DNA of 64,000 nucleotides from Coriobacteriia bacterium (GCA_018368455.1 JAGZEG010000002.1:210418-274417), one strand, 5' to 3'; positions 1-8,340 are shown, counted from the first letter of the stretch. The notes: generated by a model from the sequence alone, not told the origin. Numbers and translations: made by a program.

Positions 1-25
1 TTGGCCTCCCCGCCCTGATTTCTCA

Positions 26-102
26 TGGTGCGCCGTATAGGATTCGAACCTATGACGTTCTGATTCGTAGTCAGACCCTCTATCCAGCTGAGGTAACGGC
101 GC
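26..102 (-). tRNA. tRNA-Arg (anticodon ACG)
   Basis: The reverse strand folds as a 77-nt tRNA. The acceptor stem is GCGCCGT paired with ACGGCGC, the discriminator base is A and the CCA end is encoded. The anticodon loop CTACGAA gives anticodon ACG (Arg, reading CGN codons after A34 deamination). The T arm contains GGTTCGAATCC. Nothing co-transcribed with it is visible in the window. Confidence 0.96.
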
Positions 103-325
103 GTTTGAGCTTGGATATATTCGCATCCCAAGCCGGCGCTGTCAACCAGAATCCCAATCCCGTAGGTTCATCACAAGTTCGACACATAGTGCCACACAAG
201 CAGACCCAGGTCGAGCAGCCTCCCCGACCGCAGCACTCCCCACATGGGTATACGTAATCCTAGTAATACCTTGAGCGCGGCCGCACGGTCGCCACCCGCG
301 AGCACTCAAAGAAAGGCAGCCTCAC

Positions 326-1090
326 ATGGAACCGGAACGCACCCTCCTCGGCCATGTCGACAACGAGGACATCGACCGTCTGCGTGCTGCCATCCCCAAC
401 GGGCTCACCGAAGACGCGGCCTCTCTCATGGGGCAGTTCACTAACCTCATGCAGGAATACCGCGCCGCCATCCGAGCCGTGCGCACAAAGTTCGAGACCC
501 TCGACGAGGACGCCAAGGTTCGGCTCGACCGCAACCCCATCCACGTCATCTCGACGCGCCTCAAGTCCCCGCAGAGCCTCCTCGAAAAGCTGCAGCGCAA
601 GGGCTTCCCGCTTACGATCGCAAGCATCCGCGAGAACATCTACGACGTGGCGGGCGTACGCGTCGTGTGTAACTACCTCGAGGACGTCAACGAGGTGGCC
701 GAGGCCCTGCTGCGACAGGACGACGTCACGCTCATCGAGCGCAAGGACTACATCACCAACCCCAAGCCGTCGGGCTATCGCAGCCTGCACCTCGTCATCA
801 GCGTGCCGGTGTACCTGAGCGACCGACGGCAGGAAGTGCCCGTCGAGGTGCAGCTACGCACGATCGCGATGGACTTCTGGGCGAGCCTCGAGCACCGGCT
901 GCGCTACAAGAACGAGGACGTACTGCAGGCTCACGGGCCCGAGGTCGACGACATCCGCGCGCGCCTCGTGGAGAGCGCGCACCTCATCGCGGCCATCGAC
1001 CAGGCCATGCAGCGCTTGCAGGACGACATCGAACGCCTCGCCGACGAGCACGACGCTGCCGCAGCGGCCGAGCGGGAGAAACTCGCGTAG
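326..1090 (+). CDS. Small alarmone synthetase, RelQ-like GTP pyrophosphokinase
   Basis: The 254-residue protein is a stand-alone RelA/SpoT synthetase domain that makes (p)ppGpp from ATP and GTP/GDP in the cytoplasm. Visible family motifs are a KSPQSLLEKLQRKG-type ATP-binding segment (about 80-95), DVAGVRVVC (about 110), SGYRSLHL (about 150, the pyrophosphotransferase G-loop region), VEVQLRT and FWASLEH. There is no HD hydrolase, TGS or ACT domain, so it is a short SAS rather than a long Rel. The C-terminal region is helical and charged, as in the tetrameric RelQ/YjbM proteins. A GAAAGG ribosome site lies just ahead of the ATG. It is monocistronic, with a long non-coding stretch downstream. 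Confidence 0.93.
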   Translation: MEPERTLLGHVDNEDIDRLRAAIPNGLTEDAASLMGQFTNLMQEYRAAIRAVRTKFETLDEDAKVRLDRNPIHVISTRLKSPQSLLEKLQRKGFPLTIASIRENIYDVAGVRVVCNYLEDVNEVAEALLRQDDVTLIERKDYITNPKPSGYRSLHLVISVPVYLSDRRQEVPVEVQLRTIAMDFWASLEHRLRYKNEDVLQAHGPEVDDIRARLVESAHLIAAIDQAMQRLQDDIERLADEHDAAAAAEREKLA

Positions 1091-1314
1091 GAAGATCCTG
1101 CCGAGCGGAGTCGCGAGCTGCACCTGCAGACCCGCTCGAGCAAGCGCGCCGGGGCGCCGAATACGCTCATGTCTGCGGGGCCTCGCCCGAGCTCGCGAGC
1201 CCGACCCGAACACGTATGCTGCGCGTGCACGCGGACAGGCTTGCCCAGGCGAGCGCCGGGCGTACATCGCGTTCCCCGCACGCTTTCGCCATGCTGTCCG
1301 ATGCGACGCTTCCC

Positions 1315-1516
1315 GCTACAAAATCCGCCCTCGTGAAAAACGCTGCTACGTTTTGCCGCGATATGTACGATTCGGGCTCTCTTATCGCGGTGATATCTTC
1401 ATACTCTATGATATCACCGCAGGTAAATCGCCTGCGTATATTCCCAGCAAGTAACTTGCATCGTACATATCGCATGCTTTTGTATCAGCGCAATTCACAA
1501 CGCTCGGTTTTGTAGC
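1315..1516 (+). repeat. 202-nt imperfect palindromic repeat, copy 1
   Basis: The ends are inverted: GCTACAAAA at the left and TTTTGTAGC at the right. The arms continue inward for about 57 nt with an internal near-perfect pair, CGATATGTACGAT and ATCGTACATATCG. The centre holds its own 11-bp hairpin (GCGGTGATATC with GATATCACCGC). A second copy of exactly the same length and orientation lies at 3661-3862. The element has no coding capacity. It could be a MITE-like element or a structured RNA. Confidence 0.85.
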
Positions 1517-1795
1517 AGCGACACCCCCGCACGCGGGCACCCGCCCCGCCACCATGCGTCCCCGCAGGCCCCCGCCTCGCGAAATTCGCAAGCCCTCTCA
1601 CGACAGGGGACGACTCCCTGCCGCTCCGCCCCGTTCGTGAGAAGGGACGCGCCATGGAACCCAGGCGCACGCCGGACCCCCGGCACGAAACACGCAGGTC
1701 AGCCACAACATCAGAGGAGAGAAAAGCCCGGCGGGCAGCACAGCGGCAAGATGCACAGCACATAACGACATACGACAAAGTAAGCCACGCAACTT

Positions 1796-1816
1796 GCTGT
1801 TCAACCGTTGAACAGC
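1796..1816. promoter_or_regulatory. Perfect palindromic operator upstream of the MerR-like gene
   Basis: GCTGTTCAAC is followed by one central C and then its exact reverse complement, a 10-bp perfect inverted repeat ending 26 nt before the start codon. A near-identical palindrome at 2762-2782 precedes the next gene. Autoregulation by the adjacent MerR-like protein is an inference from position and symmetry. Confidence 0.75.
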
Positions 1817-1842
1817 TTCCCTATTCCCCGGGAGGTGTGCTC

Positions 1843-2619
1843 ATGGACCGCGAGGGCGCGCATGTCGACAAGTGCTGGAAGGTCTCGCAGGTAGCACAGC
1901 TCATTGGGCTGTCGCGCCGCGACATCCAGCGCGCATGCTACCGAGGAAAGGGAGGCGTCGGCATCCTCGATCCCCAAGACAGCACATGGGGCCGGCGCTC
2001 ATATGGGCCCGAGGACCTCGCACGGCTCTATGTCGTCAGCATCTACAAAGCGCAGGGGCTCAGCCTGCCGGAGATCAGCGTGGCCTTCGAGCAAGCCCAG
2101 GGAAACTACCGCGCGATTCTCTGCCGGCAAGTCGCCCAGCTGCGAGAGCGTCGGGACAACGTGGACTGCCAGCTCGCACGGGCCGAAGCCCTGCTGAGCG
2201 CGACCACCCCGGGGGCCTCGATCTCCGCGGTCTCCCATCTGCAGCTCGACATCAGCCCCCTCCCTGCGCTCATTGAGCAGCTCGCCCTGCGATGCATGAT
2301 GCGCAGCGGCGCCCCCGCCACCCTGATCAGCCGGACAAGTGGCGGACGTCTCACGACGCTGCTCAAACGCCTAGCGGAATGCAAAGGCCACATCGCCCCT
2401 GAGGCCGAGCAGCCACAGGAAGTCGCACGAGAGCTCGTCGAGCAGGTGCAAATGCCTGATGCCGGACCGGATGCGCGCAACCAAGCCGTTCTCCTCCTCA
2501 GCGCCGTTCTTGACGAGCCGGGCATCGACCTTGCCATCGAACTCTGGCTCGAGCCCGGCGCTCACGCCTATCTCTGCGACGCCATCGGAGCGTTTGCAGA
2601 GCAAGCCGCCACGCCGTAG
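1843..2619 (+). CDS. MerR-like HTH regulator
   Basis: The 258-residue protein has an N-terminal winged-helix motif of MerR type. The segment WKVSQVAQLIGLSRRDIQRAC (about 11-31) is the helix-turn-helix. It is followed by the wing YGPEDLARLYVVSIYKAQGLSLPEI (about 54-78), which matches the usual MerR spacing. The rest is a helical segment and a C-terminal region with no recognised ligand domain and no metal-binding cysteine pattern. The start is the ATG 8 nt after GGGAGG; the frame remains open upstream but has no ribosome site. A perfect 21-nt palindrome precedes it and a 20/21 copy precedes the next gene, so the two genes are probably co-regulated. Confidence 0.75.
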   Translation: MDREGAHVDKCWKVSQVAQLIGLSRRDIQRACYRGKGGVGILDPQDSTWGRRSYGPEDLARLYVVSIYKAQGLSLPEISVAFEQAQGNYRAILCRQVAQLRERRDNVDCQLARAEALLSATTPGASISAVSHLQLDISPLPALIEQLALRCMMRSGAPATLISRTSGGRLTTLLKRLAECKGHIAPEAEQPQEVARELVEQVQMPDAGPDARNQAVLLLSAVLDEPGIDLAIELWLEPGAHAYLCDAIGAFAEQAATP

Positions 2620-2761
2620 CCCGCAGGGCAGGGCCCCGCGACCGTCCCCGAGAGCAAACCGAGGCCCGCGGCCCGCCTGTACTCCACACTCGCACGTTCG
2701 TGCTCAGGGAACGGGGCGCGGCCGTCCGACCAGCACGGTCACTTCGGACAGCCGCGCCCTT

Positions 2762-2782
2762 GCTGTTCACCTGTTGAACAGC
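2762..2782. promoter_or_regulatory. Second copy of the palindromic operator
   Basis: GCTGTTCACC, a central T, and GTTGAACAGC match the 1796-1816 palindrome except in the central positions. It lies 72 nt before the DUF4230 start. The flanks are also shared (TTGCTG on the left, CTT on the right), which suggests a common promoter and operator. Confidence 0.75.
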
Positions 2783-2854
2783 TTTCGTTCTGTACTGCAG
2801 AAGTCCCGCGAACCCGGAGCCGCCAACCCTCGTCGCTTACAAGAGGAGCCTGCT

Positions 2855-3508
2855 ATGAAGAACCCCCTCGCCGGCATTGCCTCAGCCTCCCGCAACCTTG
2901 GCACCGTTCAACGCTGCCTCATCTGCGGCGCGCTCGGGCTGGTGCTCGGCATCGGAGGAACGCTGTTCGTGCTCAACTTCAACCCGCCCGACCACTGGAT
3001 GCCCACGGCGTCCTCCGTATTCGGGCGCATCGTCCAGTGCAACGAGCTCATCAGCGTAACGCAGAGCTACCAGATCGTCGAAAAGGTGACCGACACCAAC
3101 AAGTTCTTCGACCTTTTCAACATCCCGTTCACGCAGAACAGCTTCTGGTATCGCTACGCAGGCGACATCAAAGCCGGCGTCAACCTGAAGACGGCAAATC
3201 TCGAGGTCGACGGAACCTCCGTCCGCATCACGCTCGACAAGCCATACATCATCGCAAACGAGCCCAACATGGACGTCTCGGGCGTGCTCGAGGAGAACAA
3301 CAACGCGCTCAATCCCATCCACGTCGAAGATGTCGACGCGTTCCAGCGCCAGTGCATCGAGACGAGTCGGGAGAGCGCTGTAAACGACGGCCTGCTCGAA
3401 GAGGCCCGCGCCGCCGCGGAAGAAAACATCCGAGAGATATTCAAGGCAGCTCTCGGGGACGAGTGTACCGTCGAGTTCGAATACCGGTCGGAGGAGGATA
3501 CGCAGTGA
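2855..3508 (+). CDS. DUF4230 family membrane-anchored protein
   Basis: The 217-residue protein has one N-terminal membrane segment (about 21-42, CLICGALGLVLGIGGTLFVL) and an extracytoplasmic domain that resembles DUF4230, a family of unknown function. Features seen are VFGRIVQCNELISVTQSYQIVEKVTD, an aromatic-rich FWYRYAGDIKAGVNL and a helical C-terminus rich in Glu and Ala. The start is the ATG after AAGAGGAG. The stop overlaps a GTG that starts a 30-codon membrane ORF. An operator shared with the upstream MerR-like gene suggests they form one regulon. Function is not known. Confidence 0.75.
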   Translation: MKNPLAGIASASRNLGTVQRCLICGALGLVLGIGGTLFVLNFNPPDHWMPTASSVFGRIVQCNELISVTQSYQIVEKVTDTNKFFDLFNIPFTQNSFWYRYAGDIKAGVNLKTANLEVDGTSVRITLDKPYIIANEPNMDVSGVLEENNNALNPIHVEDVDAFQRQCIETSRESAVNDGLLEEARAAAEENIREIFKAALGDECTVEFEYRSEEDTQ

Positions 3509-3597
3509 AAGGCAAGCTCATAGCTGCGGCTGCCATCGCAGCCGTCCTTGTTGTGGCGTTTTTCGTTCTGAACTGGGCGGTCTTTTCTTGGGGGTAG
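3505..3597 (+). CDS. 30-residue hydrophobic peptide coupled to the DUF4230 gene
   Basis: A GTG overlaps the preceding stop (GTGA) and is preceded by GGAGGA. The frame encodes two basic residues near the start, then a continuous hydrophobic stretch (LIAAAAIAAVLVVAFFVLNW), then a stop. This is the layout of a single-pass small membrane protein. Translational coupling and a good ribosome site are the evidence; no family is recognised. A partner role for the DUF4230 protein is inference. Confidence 0.6.
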   Translation: MKGKLIAAAAIAAVLVVAFFVLNWAVFSWG

Positions 3598-3660
3598 AGG
3601 GTGCATCGCGCTCGGGGCCGCCACGCATCGCGCCCGCCCGTAGCTCCCCCTCCTCCCTCC

Positions 3661-3862
3661 GCTACAAAACCCGGCCTCGTGAAAAACGCTGCTACGTTTT
3701 GCCGCGATATGTACGATTTGGAGGCCCATATCGCGGTGATACCTTTTTAATCGATAGTATCATCGCAGGTAGATTACTCGTCAATATTCCCAGCAAGCAA
3801 CTTGCATCGTACATATCGCGTCCTTTTGTATCAGCGCAATTCACAACGCCCGGTTTTGTAGC
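3661..3862 (+). repeat. 202-nt imperfect palindromic repeat, copy 2
   Basis: Same length and orientation as 1315-1516, with most positions identical. The outer inverted arms and the inner CGCGATATGTACGAT pair are retained. The central hairpin differs in sequence but still pairs (GCGGTGATAC with GTATCATCGC), a change that preserves pairing. The two copies bracket the MerR-like/DUF4230 block. No clear target-site duplication is visible. Confidence 0.85.
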
Positions 3863-3936
3863 AGGCGCCGCCCCACAACGGCGGGCCACCCCGCAGTGCC
3901 GCCCCGCGACCCCCGCCCCGGCCCCGCGCAGCAAAA

Positions 3937-3972
3937 CGCCGCCCGCAAGCCTTGAAAAGCCTGCGGGCGGCG
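3937..3972 (-). terminator. Rho-independent terminator of serS
   Basis: A stem of GCCGCCCGCAAGCC pairs with GGCTTGCGGGCGGC-type sequence across a short loop. On the minus strand it is followed by TTTT, 40 nt past the serS stop. Confidence 0.85.
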
Positions 3973-4015
3973 CCTCTTCGTGCGTCTCGTATGTACCGAG
4001 CGATTAGGCCCGCGC

Positions 4016-5320
4016 CTACGCCTTCGGGAACTCCTCCTCGGGCACGATGACGTCGCAGCCCATGTACGGCACGAGCACCTCAGGCACCGTCACCGAGCCG
4101 TCGGCGTTCTGGTAGTTCTCCAGGATGGCGGCCATCGTACGGCCTGCAGGCAGGCCGGAGCCGTTGAGCGTGTGCAGGAAGCGCGACCCCTTGAAGCTCG
4201 ACGGGTCGGTGTACTTGATGTTGGCGCGACGGGCCTGGAAGTCGCCGCAGTTCGAGCAGCTCGAGATCTCCTTGTAGTTGTTGTAGCTCGGCAGCCACAC
4301 CTCGAGATCGAACGTCTGGCGCGCGGAGAAGCCCAGGTCACCGCCGCACAGGTTCACGATGTGGTACGGCAGCTTGAGCGACTGCAGGATGTACTCGGCC
4401 TCCTCGATCATGAAGCGCAGCTGGTTGTCGGAGTCCTCCGGCTTGGCGAACATGACCATTTCGACCTTGTCGAACTCATGCTGGCGGATGATGCCGCGCG
4501 TGTCGCGACCGGCGCTGCCGGCCTCCTCGCGGAAGCACGGGGTGAACGCCGTGTAGTGGCGCGGCAGCGTGTCGCCGTCGAGCGTCTCGTCGCGGTGGAT
4601 GTTCGTGAGCTGAACCTCAGCCGTCGGGATGAGGAACATGTCGCCGCTCACGTGGAAGGCGTCGTCCTCGAACTTGGGCAGCTGGCCCGTGCCGTACAGC
4701 GTGTCACGGTTGCAGATGACCGGCGGCCAGAACTCCTTGAAGCCGTGAGCGCGGTGCACATCGAGGAAGTAGTTGATGAGCGCACGCTCGAGGCGGGCGC
4801 CCATGCCGGCGAGCAGAGTGAAGCGCGTCGCGGCCAGCTTGACGCCGCGATCGAAGTCCAGGATGCCCAGACTCGTGCCCAGGTCCCAGTGCGCCTGCGG
4901 CTCAAAGCCCTCGGCAGCGAAGTCGCGCGGCGTGCCCCAGCGCTTGACCTCGACGTTCTCGGAGTCGTCCTTGCCCTCGGGCACGCAGTCGGCCGGGAAG
5001 TTGGGGATGTGGCTCACGAGCTCGGTCAGGGCCGTCTCGGAAGCGGTGCGCTGCTCGTTGAGCTCGGCGATGCGGTCATTGAGCTCGCGAACGTGGGCCT
5101 TGGCGGCCTCGGCCTCGTCGCCCCGGCCCTCCTTCATGAGGGCGCCGATCTCCTTCGAGGCGGTGTTGCGCTCGGCCTGGAGCTGCTCGACCTCGGCGAT
5201 GGCGGCGCGACGCTGTTCATCCAGAGACAGGAAGCGCTCCTTGTCCCACGTGCCGTGGCGCTTGGCCATGGCGGCGTCGAGGATCTCGGGGTGCTCGCGA
5301 AGCAGGCGAATGTCGTGCAT
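4016..5320 (-). CDS. serS: Seryl-tRNA synthetase
   Basis: The 434-residue class II synthetase charges tRNA-Ser (and tRNA-Sec where present). The N-terminal part (about 1-105) is the long antiparallel coiled coil, MHDIRLLREHPEILDAAMAKR onward. The catalytic domain carries motif 2 (FTPCFREEAGSAGRDTRG, with the arginine that contacts ATP) and motif 3 (NGSGLPAGRTMAAILENYQ). The length is normal for the family. The start is the ATG behind AGGAGG; an upstream in-frame ATG would add 22 residues with no ribosome site. The leader before it is short, and no T-box-like structure was noticed. Confidence 0.97.
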   Translation of the reverse strand: MHDIRLLREHPEILDAAMAKRHGTWDKERFLSLDEQRRAAIAEVEQLQAERNTASKEIGALMKEGRGDEAEAAKAHVRELNDRIAELNEQRTASETALTELVSHIPNFPADCVPEGKDDSENVEVKRWGTPRDFAAEGFEPQAHWDLGTSLGILDFDRGVKLAATRFTLLAGMGARLERALINYFLDVHRAHGFKEFWPPVICNRDTLYGTGQLPKFEDDAFHVSGDMFLIPTAEVQLTNIHRDETLDGDTLPRHYTAFTPCFREEAGSAGRDTRGIIRQHEFDKVEMVMFAKPEDSDNQLRFMIEEAEYILQSLKLPYHIVNLCGGDLGFSARQTFDLEVWLPSYNNYKEISSCSNCGDFQARRANIKYTDPSSFKGSRFLHTLNGSGLPAGRTMAAILENYQNADGSVTVPEVLVPYMGCDVIVPEEEFPKA

Positions 5321-5547
5321 GATGCGTTTCCTCCTATGGATGCTGCTGGCGTCTAGCACGAGACAGTATAAACTCGGCAGCAGCAACAGGCCGGGGCCGC
5401 TCCCGAACGGGAAATGTCTTCATCGAGCGCAGACGCAGCGCGCGATACGGGTATGCTATCGTTCGCATATCAGCGCCGGCGGTTCTCGTCCGCCGGTCCA
5501 TCCGTCAGGCGCCCACCGCAGGGCAGCACGTTACCGGGAGGCTCATC

Positions 5548-5745
5548 GTGGCCGTGATCGACTTTCTCTTCAGCACGCCCGCCGGCGTTGCCATCCTCTT
5601 TTTCGGTGGCATGGTGCTGTTCGCAATCATCGCGTTCTTCTCCGAGCGCAAGACGCACAAGATGTTCTACAACCACCCCCAGGAGGAAGAGGACGAGTGG
5701 GGCGACGATGACGATGACTGGGACGACGACGAGGACGACAAGTAG
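5548..5745 (+). CDS. Small membrane protein with an acidic tail
   Basis: The 65-residue protein starts at GTG after CCGGGAGG. Residues about 8-31 (STPAGVAILFFGGMVLFAIIAFF) form one membrane helix, followed by a short basic segment (SERKTHK) and a tail of almost only Asp, Glu and Trp (DEWGDDDDDWDDDEDDK). The basic segment suggests the acidic tail lies in the cytoplasm. No family name is recognised. The gene is divergent from serS and is closed by a strong bidirectional terminator. Confidence 0.7.
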   Translation: MAVIDFLFSTPAGVAILFFGGMVLFAIIAFFSERKTHKMFYNHPQEEEDEWGDDDDDWDDDEDDK

Positions 5746-5767
5746 TCGCTCTTGCCAGTAGGCACAA

Positions 5768-5816
5768 CACGCAAAGCGCCGCCACCCTCGGCATGAGGAT
5801 GGCGGCGCTTTTTAGT
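5768..5816. terminator. Bidirectional terminator, copy 1 of an exactly duplicated 49-nt block
   Basis: AAAGCGCCGCCA pairs with TGGCGGCGCTTT around a short loop, with runs of A and T on the two sides, so it can stop both convergent genes here. The same 49 nt occur without a mismatch at 12051-12099, also between convergent genes. Confidence 0.9.
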
Positions 5817-5830
5817 GGGCGGAGCTTTTC

Positions 5831-6661
5831 CTACGCGACCTCGCCGCCGAACTTCACGCCGATGTTCGGCAGGTTCTCGTAGCTCGCACGGGCTTCGTCG
5901 CTCGTCGGGTCGGCCGGAGGCGTGTCGCGCGTCTCGATGCGGATGGACACGATATCGCGCGCAAAGTAGTTGCCCGGCGTCGAGCCAAGCCACAGCTGGT
6001 TCGTACCGCCCACGGACTCCACGAGCGAGGCGCCGTTGACGTTGAACACAAGCGGGCAGTACCGCGTCGTTACGTAGCGCAGCGGCAGCGCGACCTCGTA
6101 GCCGTCTGCCGAGGTGAACACGATGGTATTGGCTGCGGGATCCACGCCGGCGATCTGCAGGAGCACCGTCGTCGAGATGCCCTCGACCAGGGCGTTGGCA
6201 ACCGACAAGCCGTCAGCGGGATTGGCAGCGCACGTGCAGCCCATCATGACCTGCTGGACCTCGCTCGTCTGGGCTATCTCCCCCATCGTGGCCGTGAACG
6301 GGTTAGCCACGTCACCCGTGACCTCGAGCACCCAGTCCTCGGCAGCGACGGCCTGCTCGCCCTCGCCACCGCTCACAACCTGCGAGCCGCACAGGTACTT
6401 CGACGCACCGCCGATGTGCTTGGCAATCCACTCGTTGGACGACACCTCGCTCTGCGTCCAGCCAAACGTACCTGTGACCTCGTCCTGCTGGACAATGGCG
6501 CCCGCACCAACCTGCTCCTCCTGCTGAACCTGCGCCACGGCCGGCCGGATGACGCCATCAGCACCGGGAGCCGGCGAGGCCAGCGCTGCGGCCTGCACCG
6601 CGCCAGCGGCAACGAGCGCCGAGCCCACGCCCACTGCGAGCGCCTTGGATGTCTTCTTCAT
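5831..6661 (-). CDS. Secreted molybdopterin-binding protein, sulfite-oxidase fold
   Basis: The 276-residue protein has a Sec-type signal peptide (MKKTSKALAVGVGSALVAAG, cleavage near ALA). Its mature part resembles the oxidoreductase molybdopterin-binding domain: WVLEVTGDVANPFTATMGEI, then MMGCTCAANP as candidate cofactor-ligating cysteine(s), ending in FARDIVSIRIETRD. No Tat motif is seen, which is unusual for a cofactor-loaded Mo enzyme. The ribosome site is AGGAGTG. It lies just downstream of, and probably in an operon with, the trihaem cytochrome gene. Substrate is unknown; an electron-transfer partner role for the cytochrome is inferred. Confidence 0.72.
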   Translation of the reverse strand: MKKTSKALAVGVGSALVAAGAVQAAALASPAPGADGVIRPAVAQVQQEEQVGAGAIVQQDEVTGTFGWTQSEVSSNEWIAKHIGGASKYLCGSQVVSGGEGEQAVAAEDWVLEVTGDVANPFTATMGEIAQTSEVQQVMMGCTCAANPADGLSVANALVEGISTTVLLQIAGVDPAANTIVFTSADGYEVALPLRYVTTRYCPLVFNVNGASLVESVGGTNQLWLGSTPGNYFARDIVSIRIETRDTPPADPTSDEARASYENLPNIGVKFGGEVA

Positions 6662-6729
6662 AGCGCACTCCTCTTCGTTGCGATGGCGCCGGGATGCCGA
6701 GTCTTCCTGACACCCCGGCGCGCACGGGG

Positions 6730-8340
6730 TTAGCGGATGTGGAACACGGTGTCGACGTCCTGGGGGATGACGCGGCCCGTCTCGGTGACGACGCGCACGC
6801 ACAAGTCATAGCTGCCGGGCTCTAGGCCCTCGAGCGTGTACGACCAGTAGATCCAGCGATCGATCGTCGACGAGGACGTGTCGCAGACCTGCCATGTCTT
6901 GCCGCGGTCGAGCGAGAACTGGATCTCGGTGACCTGCTCGTTAAAGCCGTCGGCGTAGCCCTCGAACGTCACGGTGTTCGTATCGGTGAAGATCTGACCG
7001 TCCTGGACGTTGAGGAACGCGGCAACCGGCTTGTTGAAGTACGTGTCGTCCTCGCCGGGCACGAGCGTGCCGGGCACGTCGTTCTTCCACTTCGTCACGT
7101 CAGCGGAGTCGAGGAACTGCAGCTCGGTGATGTAGCGGCGGCTTGAGGAGGCGCCGGTGCCCTCCGTGAGCATCGCGCAGGGGTAGCCGAGCTCGCTGGG
7201 GAGGTTCTCGCCGTTCATCTGAAAGACGAGGATAGCCTTCTTCTCGATGAGCCAGTCAACCTTGAACGTGGACTTGCCCTCCTCGCACACGAGCGTCACC
7301 GCGTCGCCCGTCACGCCCGCCATCTCGCAGATCGTCTCGAATGGGATGCCCGTGACCTCGGCGTTCGCGATGAACGCGTCGCCGACGCCGTTGGCCGAGC
7401 AGTTCCACTTCATGACGCGCGTCTCGAGCTGGTCCTCGGGAATGTCGACGAGCTTGAGGTCGAGCGGGTTGTCGACGAGGCCACCGACCGTGATGACGCG
7501 ATCCTGCAGGATGGAGTCGTCACTGCTCGAGTGCAGAGCGATGCCATTGGGGTTCGTCGAGGCGGACAGCTGGTAGTAGGCCTCGTCGTTGTCGGTCAGG
7601 ACATTCTGGTCGAACGAGAACGTACCCTGGACGTCGGCGACCTCCGTGAAGCCCTGCATCTGGTCGTACTTGACCTCATCCCACAGGCTGAACTCGCCCG
7701 TTGTGGGGTCAACGTAGTGGCACGACATGCAGCTGCCGTTCAGCGAGCTGAACGCGTCGCTGTTGAGGTGCGCGTTGTGCACGACGTTGCCGAGCTCCAG
7801 GCCCGGACGGTTGAACAGCGGGCCCTGCTGGCCGTCGTGACACGCGATGCACGTCGTAACAGAGAGCGGGTCGTCACCGTAGCTATTAAGACCGTTGTGC
7901 GAGATGGGGCACCACTCGATGGCGTCCTCGAGCGCGTGGCACGACGTGCAGCCGCGCTCCTGCGCCTTGATGATGCCCACATTGTAGTGGCGCGCGTCGT
8001 CGGGCACCGGCTGAACCTGCGTGCCGTCCTCGAGCGTCGTGATCTCGGGAGCGTAGATTGCCTTGGCATCCTCATCGCGCTGCGTGCGGTTCTCGACGTA
8101 GGCCGCGAGCTCGTCGGGATTGTCAAAGACCGACTGGTCGGCCTGCGAGTCGTACGTCCTGGTTGGTGCGTCAGAGCTGGCCGCGTCCTGCTGGCCGCTC
8201 GCCGCCTCGCCAGCGCCAGCGGGCACCGGGGCGCACAGAGCCAGCGCAACGGCCGCCGTGGCGCCACAGGCGAGCAGCGCGCTCAAGCGACGTCGAATGC
8301 CGGGACGCTCGGCAACGGCCGCGCACACCTTCTTGTTCAT
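6730..8340 (-). CDS. Trihaem cytochrome c fused to a molybdopterin (sulfite oxidase-like) domain
   Basis: The 536-residue exported protein has an N-terminal signal or anchor (about 18-44). Three CXXCH haem sites follow: CTSCH 131-135, CIACH 164-168 and CMSCH 204-208. Next comes an oxidoreductase molybdopterin domain starting near RVITVGGLVDNPLDL, with a candidate Mo-ligating Cys314 in KWNCSANG. The C-terminal part (about 440-536) is an Ig-like domain of the Mo-co dimerisation type (FEGYADGFNEQVTEIQFSLDRGKTW). Combining haems and a Mo domain suggests direct electron delivery to an extracytoplasmic acceptor. RBS AGGAGGA. It is divergent from a membrane LuxR gene that probably controls it. Confidence 0.78.
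   Translation of the reverse strand: MNKKVCAAVAERPGIRRRLSALLACGATAAVALALCAPVPAGAGEAASGQQDAASSDAPTRTYDSQADQSVFDNPDELAAYVENRTQRDEDAKAIYAPEITTLEDGTQVQPVPDDARHYNVGIIKAQERGCTSCHALEDAIEWCPISHNGLNSYGDDPLSVTTCIACHDGQQGPLFNRPGLELGNVVHNAHLNSDAFSSLNGSCMSCHYVDPTTGEFSLWDEVKYDQMQGFTEVADVQGTFSFDQNVLTDNDEAYYQLSASTNPNGIALHSSSDDSILQDRVITVGGLVDNPLDLKLVDIPEDQLETRVMKWNCSANGVGDAFIANAEVTGIPFETICEMAGVTGDAVTLVCEEGKSTFKVDWLIEKKAILVFQMNGENLPSELGYPCAMLTEGTGASSSRRYITELQFLDSADVTKWKNDVPGTLVPGEDDTYFNKPVAAFLNVQDGQIFTDTNTVTFEGYADGFNEQVTEIQFSLDRGKTWQVCDTSSSTIDRWIYWSYTLEGLEPGSYDLCVRVVTETGRVIPQDVDTVFHIR

Larger units (their letters stand above)
1091..1842. other. Intergenic region, about 750 nt, with repeat copy 1 and a MerR-type operator
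   Basis: No convincing gene is seen here. The region holds a 202-nt palindromic repeat (1315-1516) and ends with a palindromic operator at 1796-1816. An open frame continues upstream of the next gene to 1654. It has no ribosome site there and runs through low-complexity GC-rich sequence, so it is treated as non-coding. Confidence 0.7.

Noticed and set aside
1654..1842. N-terminal extension of the MerR-like gene
   Set aside because: No ribosome site at the upstream ATG, and the extension contains the palindromic operator.
1315..3862. Composite transposon
   Set aside because: The flanking repeats have no transposase gene and no clear target-site duplications.
3980..5356. 458-codon open frame antisense to serS
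   Set aside because: serS is certain by motif and length; the opposite frame is low in complexity and Val/Arg/Leu-rich, as expected in GC-rich DNA.
5321..5547. T-box or riboswitch upstream of serS
   Set aside because: The leader is short and GC-rich, and no specifier or antiterminator-like structure could be traced.
7885..7905. A fourth haem site in the cytochrome (CPISH)
   Set aside because: The motif lacks the second Cys of CXXCH.
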